Assembly: GCA_021805735.1 (NCBI GenBank) | Contig: JAJZEE010000001.1 | Span: 1 to 64,000, forward strand | DNA length: 64,000 nt | Direction: 5' to 3' | From: Bacillota bacterium | GTDB taxonomy: Bacteria > Bacillota > Bacilli > Alicyclobacillales > SLC66 | Part shown: positions 25,458 to 35,633 of the stretch, piece by piece | How positions within the stretch are numbered: position 1 is the first letter of the stretch | Layout of the letters: the number at the start of each line of letters is the position of its first letter | Translations under genes and position numbers: made by a program | The notes under the pieces: generated by a model | Database searches by the model: none | What the model saw: the letters and a program-made list of their open reading frames with translations, nothing else | Told to the model about the DNA's origin: nothing

Positions 25458-26560
25458 TGGGAACGCTTCGTTCAGAAGAGATGATTCTAAACGTCGGTCC
25501 GCAGCATCCCAGCACTCATGGCGTCTTTCGCCTGGTGATCACGATTGACGGGGAGCGGATCGTCGACGCCGAGCCAGTGGTCGGCTATCTCCACCGCGGC
25601 ACGGAAAAGCTGGCGGAGAGTCTGCAGTACACGCAGATCATTCCGTATACAGATCGCCTGGACTATGTGGCGGCGATGCTGAACAATTATGCTCTTGTAC
25701 ATACGGTGGAGTATGCGATGGATCTCGAAATTCCAGAGCGCGCCGAATACTTGCGCGTCATCGTCATGGAACTGAATCGAGTGGCCTCGCATCTCCTGTT
25801 TGTCGGCGCCTATCTGCTCGATCTGGGCGCGATGAGCCCGTTTTTGTACGTTTTTCAGGAGCGCGAAATGATCGTCCAGTTGTTCAATGAGATTTGCGGC
25901 GCTCGCCTGACATTCAACTATATGCGGGTCGGCGGCGTCAAATGGGACGCGCCTCCCGGCTGGCTCGACAAGGTGCGCAACTTTTTGCCCCACATGCGTG
26001 AAAAGCTGAAGATGTATGACGCGCTCATTTCCGGCAATGAGATCTTCCTTGCCCGGGTCAAGGGTATGGGCGTCATCACACAGGAGGAAGCGGTCAGTTA
26101 CTCGCTGTCGGGGATCAACCTGCGTTCCACCGGATTGCGCTTTGACCTCCGCAAAAAACGCGCATACAGCATTTACGACAAATTTGATTTTGACGTCGTT
26201 GTGGGGGAAAATGGCGACTGTTTCGACCGCTACTTGTGCCACCTGCAGGAGATGGACCAATCCCTGAACATCGTCGAACAGGGGCTGGAAAGCATTTCGG
26301 ATGGCCCGGTGCTCGGGAAGGTGCCCAAACTCATCAGGGTGCCTGCCGGCGAATACTACACGAGCATAGAAGGCGCCCGCGGCGAACTTGGTGTGTACAT
26401 TGTGTCCGACGGCAAGGATAAACCGTATCGGCTGAAGATTCGGCGGCCGTCCTTTGTCAATCTGCAGATTCTCCCAAAATTGCTCGTTGGTCAAAGCATG
26501 GCCAATCTGATTGCGATTCTGGGCGCAGTCGACATCGTGCTTGGGGAGGTGGATGCTTAG
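25457..26560 (+). CDS. nuoD: NADH-quinone oxidoreductase subunit D
   Basis: LNVGPQHPSTHGVFRLV, EPVVGYLHRGTEKLAE, AILGAVDIVLGEVDA. Confidence 0.98.
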   Translation: MGTLRSEEMILNVGPQHPSTHGVFRLVITIDGERIVDAEPVVGYLHRGTEKLAESLQYTQIIPYTDRLDYVAAMLNNYALVHTVEYAMDLEIPERAEYLRVIVMELNRVASHLLFVGAYLLDLGAMSPFLYVFQEREMIVQLFNEICGARLTFNYMRVGGVKWDAPPGWLDKVRNFLPHMREKLKMYDALISGNEIFLARVKGMGVITQEEAVSYSLSGINLRSTGLRFDLRKKRAYSIYDKFDFDVVVGENGDCFDRYLCHLQEMDQSLNIVEQGLESISDGPVLGKVPKLIRVPAGEYYTSIEGARGELGVYIVSDGKDKPYRLKIRRPSFVNLQILPKLLVGQSMANLIAILGAVDIVLGEVDA

Positions 26561-26561
26561 C

Positions 26562-27554
26562 ATGTTTTCCTGGCAGACGCAGCCGCTCACTGGACTAAAC
26601 TTCATTGGCATGGTTATCGGAGCCGTCGTCACTCTCGCTCTCATTCTTGGCATTGTCACGTACCTGATCTACTTTGAGCGCAAAGTGATCGGCTGGATGC
26701 AAAACCGCATTGGCCCCAATCGCGTCGGCCCTTTTGGGTTATTGCAAAGTGTCGCGGACGTGCTGAAACTTCTGATCAAGGAAGATATCGTGCCAGCCAA
26801 CGCGGATCGAGCGATCTTTCTGCTCGCGCCAGCCATTGCTTTTATCCCGTCTTTCATGGTCCTGGCTGTCATCCCTTACACGGCTACGCATATCTTTACG
26901 GCTGGCCTGAACATTGGCGTTCTGTACTACATCGCGCTGTCGTCCATCACGATTCTCGGCATCGTCCTGGGAGGATGGGCCTCCAACAACAAGTACTCGC
27001 TGGTGGGAGGACTTCGGTCAGCCGCGCAGATGATCAGCTACGAAATACCGCTCGGCATGTCCGTGCTTGGCGTGGTGATGCTTGCCGGATCGCTCAATCT
27101 GACGACGATCGTGCAGCATCAGGCCACGGATCGATTCGGTTGGTATATCATTCCGCAAATCATCGGCTTTGTCGTTTTTATGATTGCGGCTGTCGCTGAA
27201 CTGAACCGGACGCCCTTTGATCTTCCGGAAGCGGAATCGGAACTGGTGGCCGGGTATTTTACGGAATACACGGGCTTTCGCTTCGCCTTTTTCATGCTTG
27301 CCGAGTATGTGTATGTGTTCGCCCTTTCCGCGCTGGCCACCACGTTGTTCCTGGGTGGATGGACAGGGCCGTGGCTCCCTTCCTGGCTGTGGTTTGCCGT
27401 CAAGACGAGCGCGGTGATCTTCTTCCTGTTTTGGGTGCGCGCCACCATGCCGCGCATGCGCGTTGACCAGCTGATGGGATTTGCGTGGAAGGTTCTGATT
27501 CCCGTGGCCCTGTTCAACATCCTGCTCACGGGACTGTTGTCGCTGCTGGTATAG
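26562..27554 (+). CDS. nuoH: NADH-quinone oxidoreductase subunit H
   Basis: YFERKVIGWMQNRIGPNRVGPFGLLQSVADVLKLLIKED, ELNRTPFDLPEAESELVAGYFTEY; ATG at 26562. Confidence 0.97.
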   Translation: MFSWQTQPLTGLNFIGMVIGAVVTLALILGIVTYLIYFERKVIGWMQNRIGPNRVGPFGLLQSVADVLKLLIKEDIVPANADRAIFLLAPAIAFIPSFMVLAVIPYTATHIFTAGLNIGVLYYIALSSITILGIVLGGWASNNKYSLVGGLRSAAQMISYEIPLGMSVLGVVMLAGSLNLTTIVQHQATDRFGWYIIPQIIGFVVFMIAAVAELNRTPFDLPEAESELVAGYFTEYTGFRFAFFMLAEYVYVFALSALATTLFLGGWTGPWLPSWLWFAVKTSAVIFFLFWVRATMPRMRVDQLMGFAWKVLIPVALFNILLTGLLSLLV

Positions 27555-27633
27555 CGGACGGTGTGGCTGCCGGCGAGGCAGTCAGGCCTGCTGGCGGAAG
27601 AGGACGAATCTGAACTATTTGGAGGTGAGAGTC

Positions 27634-28113
27634 ATGTTCGGGATTTTTAAAGGCCTCGGAGTTACGCTGGGACAGTTGACGAAGAAGAAAGTGACTTTGC
27701 AGTACCCGGAAGTCAAACCCGTGTGGCCGGAGCGTTTCCGCGGCGTCCATGAATTTATCCCGGAACTCTGCATCGTCTGCAACCAGTGCGCGCGCATCTG
27801 CCCGACCAGTTGCATCTCCCTCTCCGGCTCGCGGGATGCGAACAAGAAAATGCGGATCGACACGTACGACATCAACTTTGAAATCTGCATTCTTTGCGAT
27901 CTGTGCGTCGAGGTGTGTCCCACGGAGGCCATTCTCATGACGGATCAGTTTGAACTGGCGGCCTATTCTCGCGACGATTTATACAAAGATATGCATTGGC
28001 TCTACGATAACCATAAGCAACACGGCACGTACCAGGCCCTGCAGGCGGCGAAGGAACAGGCGGCTCGCGAAGCGGGTTCCGCCAAAGAGACTGAAACGGG
28101 AGGCGAGGCGTGA
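27634..28113 (+). CDS. nuoI: NADH-quinone oxidoreductase subunit I
   Basis: Two 4Fe-4S motifs CIVCNQCARICP and CILCDLCVEVCP; ORF extends to 27619. Confidence 0.97.
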   Translation: MFGIFKGLGVTLGQLTKKKVTLQYPEVKPVWPERFRGVHEFIPELCIVCNQCARICPTSCISLSGSRDANKKMRIDTYDINFEICILCDLCVEVCPTEAILMTDQFELAAYSRDDLYKDMHWLYDNHKQHGTYQALQAAKEQAAREAGSAKETETGGEA

Positions 28114-28643
28114 TGCTGTTTGGCTTTCCCATTACCGGAGAGACGGTTGCGTATTTCGTGCTCGCCCTGATCATCATCACATCGGGCGTGTTTCTCATGA
28201 CTCTGCGCAACGTTATGCATATGGCTCTCGCGCTGGGGGGCGTCTTCCTCGGCGTGGCGGGAATCTTTATCATACTGGGCGCCGATTTCGTGGGTATCGT
28301 GCAGGTGATGATTTACGCCGGCGCCATTACAATCCTGATGGTTTTTTCACTGATGCTCACCCACTCGAGACGCAAAACCGACGAGGAACCGGAGGCCGGT
28401 GGATTGCGCGGAACCGTTACGTTCATTGGAGTGGCAGTCGTTGTGGGGGCCATACTGCTTGTGGTTCGAAAAACATCGTGGCCGGTGAGTCCAACCGCGC
28501 TGCAGCCGTTTCACCAGTCCACAGTGCTGTTGATCGCCGATGCGCTGTTTCACACCTATACGATTCAGTTTGAACTTGTGTCAGCCCTCCTCACGACTGC
28601 GTTGGTTGGCGCAGTGATCATTGCACGAAAGGAGGAGCAGTAG
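28110..28643 (+). CDS. nuoJ: NADH-quinone oxidoreductase subunit J
   Basis: GADFVGIVQVMIYAGAITILMVFSLML. Confidence 0.95.
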   Translation: MMLFGFPITGETVAYFVLALIIITSGVFLMTLRNVMHMALALGGVFLGVAGIFIILGADFVGIVQVMIYAGAITILMVFSLMLTHSRRKTDEEPEAGGLRGTVTFIGVAVVVGAILLVVRKTSWPVSPTALQPFHQSTVLLIADALFHTYTIQFELVSALLTTALVGAVIIARKEEQ

Positions 28644-28949
28644 ATGGCCTTACAACCGTTTCTCGCTCTTGGCGCGATCCTCTTTGGCATTGGGCTGTAC
28701 GGGGCGCTGACAAAGCGCAACCTGATCATTGTTCTCATCTCTGTCGAAATGATGCTCAACGCGGCCAACATCAATCTAGTGGCGTTTTCGCATTTTGCGG
28801 TCACGCCAAACGTCGACGGACAAGTGTACGCGCTCTTCAATATCGCGATTGCAGCGGCAGAGGTAGCCGTTGGCCTCGCCATTTTGCTGTCCTTTTTCCG
28901 GATTCGCAACAGCAGCGACGTACGCGACGTCAACCTCATGAAGTGGTAG
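28644..28949 (+). CDS. nuoK: NADH-quinone oxidoreductase subunit K
   Basis: [46 protein letters not shown]. Confidence 0.97.
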   Translation: MALQPFLALGAILFGIGLYGALTKRNLIIVLISVEMMLNAANINLVAFSHFAVTPNVDGQVYALFNIAIAAAEVAVGLAILLSFFRIRNSSDVRDVNLMKW

Positions 28950-28959
28950 GAGTGATCGT

Positions 28960-30912
28960 ATGATCGGTCTGACTTGGTTAGTGCCTGTTTTACCGCTCGC
29001 CGCCTACATCATCCTGCTTGCTTCAGGAAGGCGCATGGGTGAAGCTGTGGCCGCGGGAATTTCAGTGACGGCCGTGTTCGTCAGTTTCCTGCTGTCAATC
29101 GGCATCGTGGGGGATGTTGCAGCGCACGGTCCGGCTGCGCCCACCGTGTACCCTTGGCTCCAGTTTGGTTCGGGAAGCGCGGGAACCATCACAGTAGGCT
29201 ATCAGGTGACCAGTCTGAACGCGCTCATGTTGCTCGTGGTCAGTTTGGTCAGCATGCTGGTGTTTCTCTTCTCACGATCCTATATGCGCGGCGATGATCG
29301 GTTTTCCCGCTTTTATCAGTATCTCAATCTGTTTGTCTTCTCGATGCTGGGGCTGGTCGTATCGCCCAATTTGCTGCAGTTCTATATCTTTTGGGAATTG
29401 GTTGGTGTGTGTTCCTATCTGCTTGTCGGTTTCTGGTATTTCAAACCGGAAGCCGCGGCGGCGGCCAAGAAAGCCTTTATTGTGACACGCATCGGCGACG
29501 TGGGTCTGTTTATCGGAATCATTCTGCTGTATCTGTCGCGGGGAACATTTGACTTTAACACCTTGTTTGGCGCCGCAAGCGCGCCGTCCGGCATGATGAT
29601 CCATGCGGCCGCGCCGCTGGCTTACGCGGGTGCGAAGTTCTTCTCGCTCTGGTACATACCGTTTGCGGGCTGGCACGCCGGCGCGTTCGTGACGCTGGTC
29701 GCGCTGCTCGTCTTTATCGGCGCGATTGGCAAGTCTGCGCAGTTCCCGCTGCATGTGTGGTTGCCGGACGCCATGGAAGGTCCGACGCCGGTCTCGGCCC
29801 TGATTCACGCAGCGACCATGGTGGCTGCGGGGGTGTACCTAGTGGCCCGCATGTTTCCGCTTTTTGAAGCGTCGGCCACCGCCAGTGAAACTGTGGCCGT
29901 CATCGGCGGGTTCACAGCCATCCTGGCTGCTTCCATCGGACTTACGCAACGTGACATCAAGCGCGTGATCGCCTATTCGACGGTATCGCAACTCGGATAC
30001 ATGATGCTGGCCATGGGCGTTGGAGCCTATGTGTCCGGCATGTTTCACCTGGTCACCCACGCCTTCTTCAAGGCCCTTCTGTTCCTTGCGGCGGGCAGCG
30101 TGATTCATGCGCTGGACACGCAGGATCTGTTTGAAATGGGCGGGTTGCGCAAGTACCTGCCGGTTACGCACGCCACCTTTCTCGCAGGGGCGCTCGCACT
30201 GTCCGGCATACCGCCGTTCGCCGGCTTCTGGTCCAAGGATGACATCCTGACGGCTGCATTCACTTCAGGCCACTATGTGCTTTACGCAATGGGGCTCATA
30301 GCTGCATTTTTCACGGCGGCCTATATTTTTCGCGTGTACTTCCTCACGTTCTCAGGGGTCTATAAAGGCGACAGGCATCCGCATGAGGGCGGTCCCGCCA
30401 TGACGATTCCGCTGATTGCGCTCGGCGTACTGGCGACCATCGGAGGATTCATCAATACGCCTTTTGCTCCGATACTCGGTAATTTTCTGCAGGATCAGGG
30501 ACCGATCGGCTTCAATCCGCCAGCCAATTGGGCGCTTATGGCGGTTTCCGCGCTGGTTGGTCTGGGGGGGATCTGGCTTGCCTATACCCTGTACAGAACC
30601 GAGGAGGGCAGGGCAGAGCGTTTTGCGCAGCGCGCGGGCGGCCTGTACACGCTCAGTTTCAACAAGTTTTATGTGGACGAACTGTACAGCCTCATCATCG
30701 TGTTGCCCGTTATGAAAATCGCCGGAATCTTCCAGTTCCTCGATCGCTGGATTATCGACGGCATCGTTCGACTCGCGGGCGAGATTGGTTACACGGGCGG
30801 CGTCGGCGTCAAATATTCCAGCACCGGTCAGGTGCAGACCTACGGGCTTGTGACGGTGTTCGGGCTGGCGGTCATGGTGCTTATCGTCATAGGGATCGGG
30901 GGTGTGATCTAA
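28960..30912 (+). CDS. nuoL: NADH-quinone oxidoreductase subunit L
   Basis: KSAQFPLHVWLPDAMEGPTPVSALIHAATMVAAGVYL. Confidence 0.98.
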   Translation: MIGLTWLVPVLPLAAYIILLASGRRMGEAVAAGISVTAVFVSFLLSIGIVGDVAAHGPAAPTVYPWLQFGSGSAGTITVGYQVTSLNALMLLVVSLVSMLVFLFSRSYMRGDDRFSRFYQYLNLFVFSMLGLVVSPNLLQFYIFWELVGVCSYLLVGFWYFKPEAAAAAKKAFIVTRIGDVGLFIGIILLYLSRGTFDFNTLFGAASAPSGMMIHAAAPLAYAGAKFFSLWYIPFAGWHAGAFVTLVALLVFIGAIGKSAQFPLHVWLPDAMEGPTPVSALIHAATMVAAGVYLVARMFPLFEASATASETVAVIGGFTAILAASIGLTQRDIKRVIAYSTVSQLGYMMLAMGVGAYVSGMFHLVTHAFFKALLFLAAGSVIHALDTQDLFEMGGLRKYLPVTHATFLAGALALSGIPPFAGFWSKDDILTAAFTSGHYVLYAMGLIAAFFTAAYIFRVYFLTFSGVYKGDRHPHEGGPAMTIPLIALGVLATIGGFINTPFAPILGNFLQDQGPIGFNPPANWALMAVSALVGLGGIWLAYTLYRTEEGRAERFAQRAGGLYTLSFNKFYVDELYSLIIVLPVMKIAGIFQFLDRWIIDGIVRLAGEIGYTGGVGVKYSSTGQVQTYGLVTVFGLAVMVLIVIGIGGVI

Positions 30913-30913
30913 C

Positions 30914-32461
30914 ATGGCAGATGTGCTTTTGCTGCTGATTCTCATACCCGCCCTGACCGCTCTGCTCATCATGGCTCTGTCTCCCAAGGCTGAGGGAATG
31001 ATCCGGGCGATTGGGCTGCTGGGTTCGCTTGTGCCTACCGCCTTCGCGATCGCCGCGTATGCCGCGTTCCACCATGGCGCGACCGCTCTGCAGTACCCGT
31101 TTTCAGTTCGCTGGCTGGCGGTCGCCAATGCGTTCAACATGCTGACTCTGCATATTCAATTCGCTTTCGGCGTGGATGGCATTTCCATGCCGCTCGTGGT
31201 GCTGGTCGGCATCGTCAGCACACTGTCTTTCCTGCGCAGCTTCACAGTCACAGAACGCGTGAAGAGCCATTATGTGTGGATGCTGTTTTTAACGATGGGG
31301 CTGTACGGCGTGTTTGCCGCTTCTGACCTGTTCACGTTCTTCTTCTTCCTGGAGAGCACCCTGGTGTCCAGCTACTTCCTCATCAGCATTTGGGGCGGCG
31401 AACGTCGGCATTACGCAGCCACCAAGTTCTTGATCTATCGGGGTGTCGCCAGCGTGGTATTGCTGGCCGGGTTAATCGGGCTCGCGTACAGTTTCGCCGC
31501 CCAGGCGCAGACCGCCAGCGCCAGCGTGGTTTTGCCCAACGCGCCGAACTTCCTGACTCTGTCCATTCCGCAACTGATTGCGGAAGTACAGTTGATCCAG
31601 TTGCCCGCTGCCGCGCAAAACGTGCTGTTCCTGGTATTTTTACTGGCCGTCCTCATCGAAGAGGCGTTTGTTCCCTTTCACACATGGCTTCCGGACACTC
31701 ACGAAAATAGCGATACGGGAACAAACATGATGATTGGCGGCGCCCTCATGAAAATCGGGCTGTATGTGCTGCTTCGCTTTGGAGCCGAACTGCTGCCGCT
31801 AGGTCTGCAACACTACGCGACCCTGTTGGCCGTTCTCGGAGTCATCAGCATTCTCTATGGCGCTTTGGTTGCGATTGCATCGCGAGACTGGCGACGCCTG
31901 ATCGCGTTCTCAAGCATCAGTCACATGGGACTTGTCTTGCTGGCCATTGGATCGATGCAGGCCATTGGCATTCAGGGGGCCGTGTTCATGCTTGTCTCCT
32001 CAGGGCTGCTCACCGCGTTGCTATTCTTTACAGTGGGAGCGCAGGCGGATCGCACAAGAACGTTTACCATCGGCGACCTAGGCGGTTTGTCGAAGAGCCT
32101 TCCGGTCATCTCCGGCGTGATGCTGGTCGCGGCTCTGGGTTCGGTCGGCCTGCCCGGAATGAGCGGCTTCATTAGCGAGTTCTCGCTGTTTGTAGGCGGC
32201 TTCACGACATTCCCGGCACTGTCGGCCGTCGGGACACTGGGCATGATCCTCGCAGCGCTGTATCTGCTGTACGCCATGCAGAGGACCACGTTTGGGCCAG
32301 TACAGACGCTGGTGACTGAGATGCCGGACGCCAGCGCCGTCGAGTACGTTCCCATGGTCGTCCTTGTCTTTCTGGTGGTGCTTATCGGCGTATATCCGGA
32401 CGTGCTTGGCAATGTGGTTCATGGCACAGCGCAGGCCATCGCGGCCAGGATAGGGGGTTAG
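30914..32461 (+). CDS. nuoM: NADH-quinone oxidoreductase subunit M
   Basis: FVPFHTWLPDTHENSDTGTNMMIGGALMKIGLY, RLIAFSSISHMGLVLL. Confidence 0.97.
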   Translation: MADVLLLLILIPALTALLIMALSPKAEGMIRAIGLLGSLVPTAFAIAAYAAFHHGATALQYPFSVRWLAVANAFNMLTLHIQFAFGVDGISMPLVVLVGIVSTLSFLRSFTVTERVKSHYVWMLFLTMGLYGVFAASDLFTFFFFLESTLVSSYFLISIWGGERRHYAATKFLIYRGVASVVLLAGLIGLAYSFAAQAQTASASVVLPNAPNFLTLSIPQLIAEVQLIQLPAAAQNVLFLVFLLAVLIEEAFVPFHTWLPDTHENSDTGTNMMIGGALMKIGLYVLLRFGAELLPLGLQHYATLLAVLGVISILYGALVAIASRDWRRLIAFSSISHMGLVLLAIGSMQAIGIQGAVFMLVSSGLLTALLFFTVGAQADRTRTFTIGDLGGLSKSLPVISGVMLVAALGSVGLPGMSGFISEFSLFVGGFTTFPALSAVGTLGMILAALYLLYAMQRTTFGPVQTLVTEMPDASAVEYVPMVVLVFLVVLIGVYPDVLGNVVHGTAQAIAARIGG

Positions 32462-32467
32462 ATTCGC

Positions 32468-33952
32468 GTGGCTAATGCGCTTCAGTTTCTCACGTTCTCC
32501 GATGTCTGGCGCAGTATGGGCCCTGAGATTATAGTGATCGGCGGCGCTTTTTTGATCATGCTTGTCGAGTTGTTCCTTCCGGCTTCTCTCAAGCGAGTAT
32601 CGCCCTGGTTGGCCGTTCTGGCGCTTGTCGCGTCTGCGACAGTGCTCGTCATCCGGCTTGGCGCCGCCGTCACGACCTACTCCACGCCCGCCTACATCGT
32701 CGATGATTTCGGCAGTATCTTTAAACTGATCATTCTCATTGCAACCCTGCTTGTCATTTTGCTGGCCATAGCTGATCGCAGCGCCGAGTCCTTGCCCTAT
32801 GAGTATTCGTACCTGGTGCTGTTCGCCACGGGCGGAGCCATGGTCATCTCCTCAGGCGTCGACCTGGTCACCCTCTATGTGGGACTGGAACTGCTGTCGA
32901 TCGCCAGCTATATTCTCGTTGCTCTGTACCGAAAGAGCGCCCGTTCCGCAGAGGGCGGGCTCAAGTATCTGATTATCGGTTCGATCGCTTCGGCCTGCAT
33001 CCTGTACGGTCTGTCATTCCTTTATGGCGTCGGCGGCTCCACAAACCTGGGGCAGATCGGAGTCAACCTGCAGAGCGGGTGGACCAATTACAGTGGCATC
33101 CTGTATCTTTCACTTGGATTTGTGCTCGTGGGCATTGGCGTAAAAGTGTCCGTTGTGCCGTTTCACCTGTGGACCCCGGATGTGTATGAAGGCGCGCCGA
33201 CGCCGGTGACCGCTTATCTGGCCGTCGTCTCAAAAGCGGCTGTCCTCGCTTTTTTCCTGCGCGTCTTTGTCTGGATCTATGGTCAAAAATTTGGCCAGTG
33301 GGGGGACATCATCGCCTGGCTCTCCGTCATCACGATGATTGTAGGGAACATCGGAGCGTTGCCTCAACGCAATGTGAAACGAATCCTCGCCTATTCCAGT
33401 GTCGGCCAGGTGGGATACCTGCTGCTGCCGTTTGCGGCCGTGGGCTCGAGTACGCTGCTCAATGATATGTGGCAGGCTCTGTCTTCCATCGCGTTTTATC
33501 TCTTTGCGTACATGTTTATGACGATTGGCGCATTTGCGGTGTTGGCAAAGGTTGCGGAGGCCAGAGCGTCCGAGGACATTGACGCTTTTGCCGGGCTGTA
33601 CAGGCGCAGTCCATTCCTTGCCGGCATGATGGCGCTCTTCCTGCTTTCACTGGCCGGATTGCCGCTTACGGCAGGCTTTTTTGGGAAGTTCATGATCTTT
33701 CTGGTGGCGTTCAATGCGGGTCAATACTGGCTTGGCGTCATCCTGTTTGCCACGAGCGCCATCGCCTTTTACTACTACTTTGGCATTCTGAGGGCCATGT
33801 TCACCCGCGAACCAGCCGGCGATCAGGAACGGGTGAGGAGTTCCCCCACTCTGGTCGTGGTGGTGGCGTTGTGCGCTCTTGGCACACTCGCCCTGGGCAT
33901 TGCGCCCTCGCCGCTGATGGATGTACTAAACGGCTTGCATTGGTTCGGGTAG
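32468..33952 (+). CDS. nuoN: NADH-quinone oxidoreductase subunit N
   Basis: VVPFHLWTPDVYEGAPTPVTAYLAVVSKAA, RILAYSSVGQVGYLLL. Confidence 0.97.
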   Translation: MANALQFLTFSDVWRSMGPEIIVIGGAFLIMLVELFLPASLKRVSPWLAVLALVASATVLVIRLGAAVTTYSTPAYIVDDFGSIFKLIILIATLLVILLAIADRSAESLPYEYSYLVLFATGGAMVISSGVDLVTLYVGLELLSIASYILVALYRKSARSAEGGLKYLIIGSIASACILYGLSFLYGVGGSTNLGQIGVNLQSGWTNYSGILYLSLGFVLVGIGVKVSVVPFHLWTPDVYEGAPTPVTAYLAVVSKAAVLAFFLRVFVWIYGQKFGQWGDIIAWLSVITMIVGNIGALPQRNVKRILAYSSVGQVGYLLLPFAAVGSSTLLNDMWQALSSIAFYLFAYMFMTIGAFAVLAKVAEARASEDIDAFAGLYRRSPFLAGMMALFLLSLAGLPLTAGFFGKFMIFLVAFNAGQYWLGVILFATSAIAFYYYFGILRAMFTREPAGDQERVRSSPTLVVVVALCALGTLALGIAPSPLMDVLNGLHWFG

Positions 33953-33955
33953 AGC

Positions 33956-35128
33956 ATGGATCCCTGGATTCGGACCGAGGAAGATCGCGAACTCGTCAAA
34001 TGGACGGGAGAACTGGCAACCCTACTGGCAACGCGTGCAGAGGCCTATGACCGCGAAGGAACGTTCGTTCACGAACAGATCGATCTTCTTACGCAGGCAG
34101 GATACGCGAGCCTCACAGTACCAAAGGAATTGGGCGGTCGCGGATGCAATCTGCGGCAACTGCTCCTTGCCCAGGAACGACTCGCAGAGGGCGACGCGTC
34201 GACGGCTCTCGTCATGGGCTGGCATCTTGGCATCACGCTAAGTCTGGCCGCCACCCACGCCTGGCCGGACGACGCGTATCGCGCCTTCTGTGAGGAAGCG
34301 GTTGCCGGACGGGCCATGATTAACGCGTGCGCAAGCGAACCCGAGACCGGCAGCCCGAGCAGGGGCGGCCGTCCCACGACGACGGCAAAACGAGTACCGG
34401 GCGGGTATAGCATCAACGGCAGAAAGACATGGGCGACAGGCAGCCCCATCATCACCCACATACTGGTTACCGCGGCCATCGCCGATGAAGACAGCGTTGG
34501 CGAGTTTTTGGTCCACGGAGGCAGTACTGGCCTGTCTGTGGAGGAATCGTGGGACAGTATGAGCATGCGCGGTACAGGAAGCCACACGCTTGTTCTTGAC
34601 AACGTGTTTGTGCCGGATGAGCGTCTGCTGGACACGATGACGTCCGGGCGCAAATCAAAGCGCGGCGGCGATGGGGGCGGCTGGCTTTTACACATCCCGG
34701 CCACCTATCTTGGCGTCGCCAATGCAGCTCGCCGTTTTACTCTTGATTTTGCCAACACGTACGCCCCAAACAGTTTGGGTGGGCCTATCGCGACCGCGCC
34801 TCATGTTCGCGAGAAGGTCGGACAGCTGGAAGTAGAACGCGCGACGGCGAGAACACTGCTTTTTGCTACGGCTATGCGCTACGACGAGGCGTCGCTCGCG
34901 GATCGCATGGAGATGCGCGCGGATCTGGGGCTCGCCAAATACGTGACAACCAATGCGGCCGTGCGAATCGTCGATCTCGCCATGCGCATTGCCGGCGGCC
35001 AAAGCATCTTGCGCAGTCTGCCGCTCGAGCGCTATTATCGCGATGTGCGCGCCGGTCTGCATAATCCGCCTATGGATGACATGACTCTTGCGATGCTGGC
35101 TGACAGCGCGCTTCAGGGCCGACGCTGA
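33956..35128 (+). CDS. acyl-CoA dehydrogenase family protein
   Basis: Acyl-CoA DH N, middle and C-terminal domains (YSINGRKTWATGSP, MSMRGTGSHTLVLDNVFVPDE); starts 4 nt after nuoN stop. Confidence 0.9.
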   Translation: MDPWIRTEEDRELVKWTGELATLLATRAEAYDREGTFVHEQIDLLTQAGYASLTVPKELGGRGCNLRQLLLAQERLAEGDASTALVMGWHLGITLSLAATHAWPDDAYRAFCEEAVAGRAMINACASEPETGSPSRGGRPTTTAKRVPGGYSINGRKTWATGSPIITHILVTAAIADEDSVGEFLVHGGSTGLSVEESWDSMSMRGTGSHTLVLDNVFVPDERLLDTMTSGRKSKRGGDGGGWLLHIPATYLGVANAARRFTLDFANTYAPNSLGGPIATAPHVREKVGQLEVERATARTLLFATAMRYDEASLADRMEMRADLGLAKYVTTNAAVRIVDLAMRIAGGQSILRSLPLERYYRDVRAGLHNPPMDDMTLAMLADSALQGRR

Positions 35129-35163
35129 CGCATGATTCCGGAAACCATGCGGCCTCGAACCGT

Positions 35164-35199
35164 GCGGCCTCCTGGACATGGACAAAAACAGGGGGCCGC
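35164..35199. terminator. stem-loop downstream of nuo/acyl-CoA dehydrogenase operon
   Basis: GCGGCCTCCTG / CAGGGGGCCGC 11-bp stem (one G.U), no clear T tract. Confidence 0.45.
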
Positions 35200-35233
35200 G
35201 TGCGTATACTACCCATAGAAATGAGGTAAGCCC

Positions 35234-35473
35234 GTGGGCGTGTTCTCAAATGTCAGTTTTCGTGTTCAGGGCAGTCTGACGATCCTGGGTCTGTTGCTGG
35301 GCACGCTGCTGGCCTGGTATGCTCTGGGAGCCGTGAGATGGGATGTTTTCCTGAAGGCGCCCGAATCGCGCGCCGCCAGTCTGCTGCGTCTATTGCTCGC
35401 TGTGCTGATCGGCGCGGGAGTCGCCGGCTTTGTCGTCCAGTATGCGACGGGCGCCGCGATGATTCGCAGTTGA
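35234..35473 (+). CDS. DUF1146 family membrane protein (YwzB-like)
   Basis: ~79 aa, two TM segments, position between ATP synthase/nuo block and murA as in Bacilli. Confidence 0.7.
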   Translation: MGVFSNVSFRVQGSLTILGLLLGTLLAWYALGAVRWDVFLKAPESRAASLLRLLLAVLIGAGVAGFVVQYATGAAMIRS

Positions 35474-35633
35474 GAGGATCACTGTAACCTTACCCCCCGC
35501 TTATTCGTCAGATAGATCAGTCATAGAACGCGCAGCGGCGCATTATCATTTCTTTGCGTGAAAGTTCATAGTCTCGTATAGCCGTCTTTCTCATGGTCCA
35601 TACTGTGTACCACGTACGCGGTATGAATGGGAG

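Noticed and set aside
25487-26659. 390-aa minus ORF antisense to nuoD
   Set aside because: Shadow ORF; His/Gln-rich composition reflects the complement of a conserved gene.
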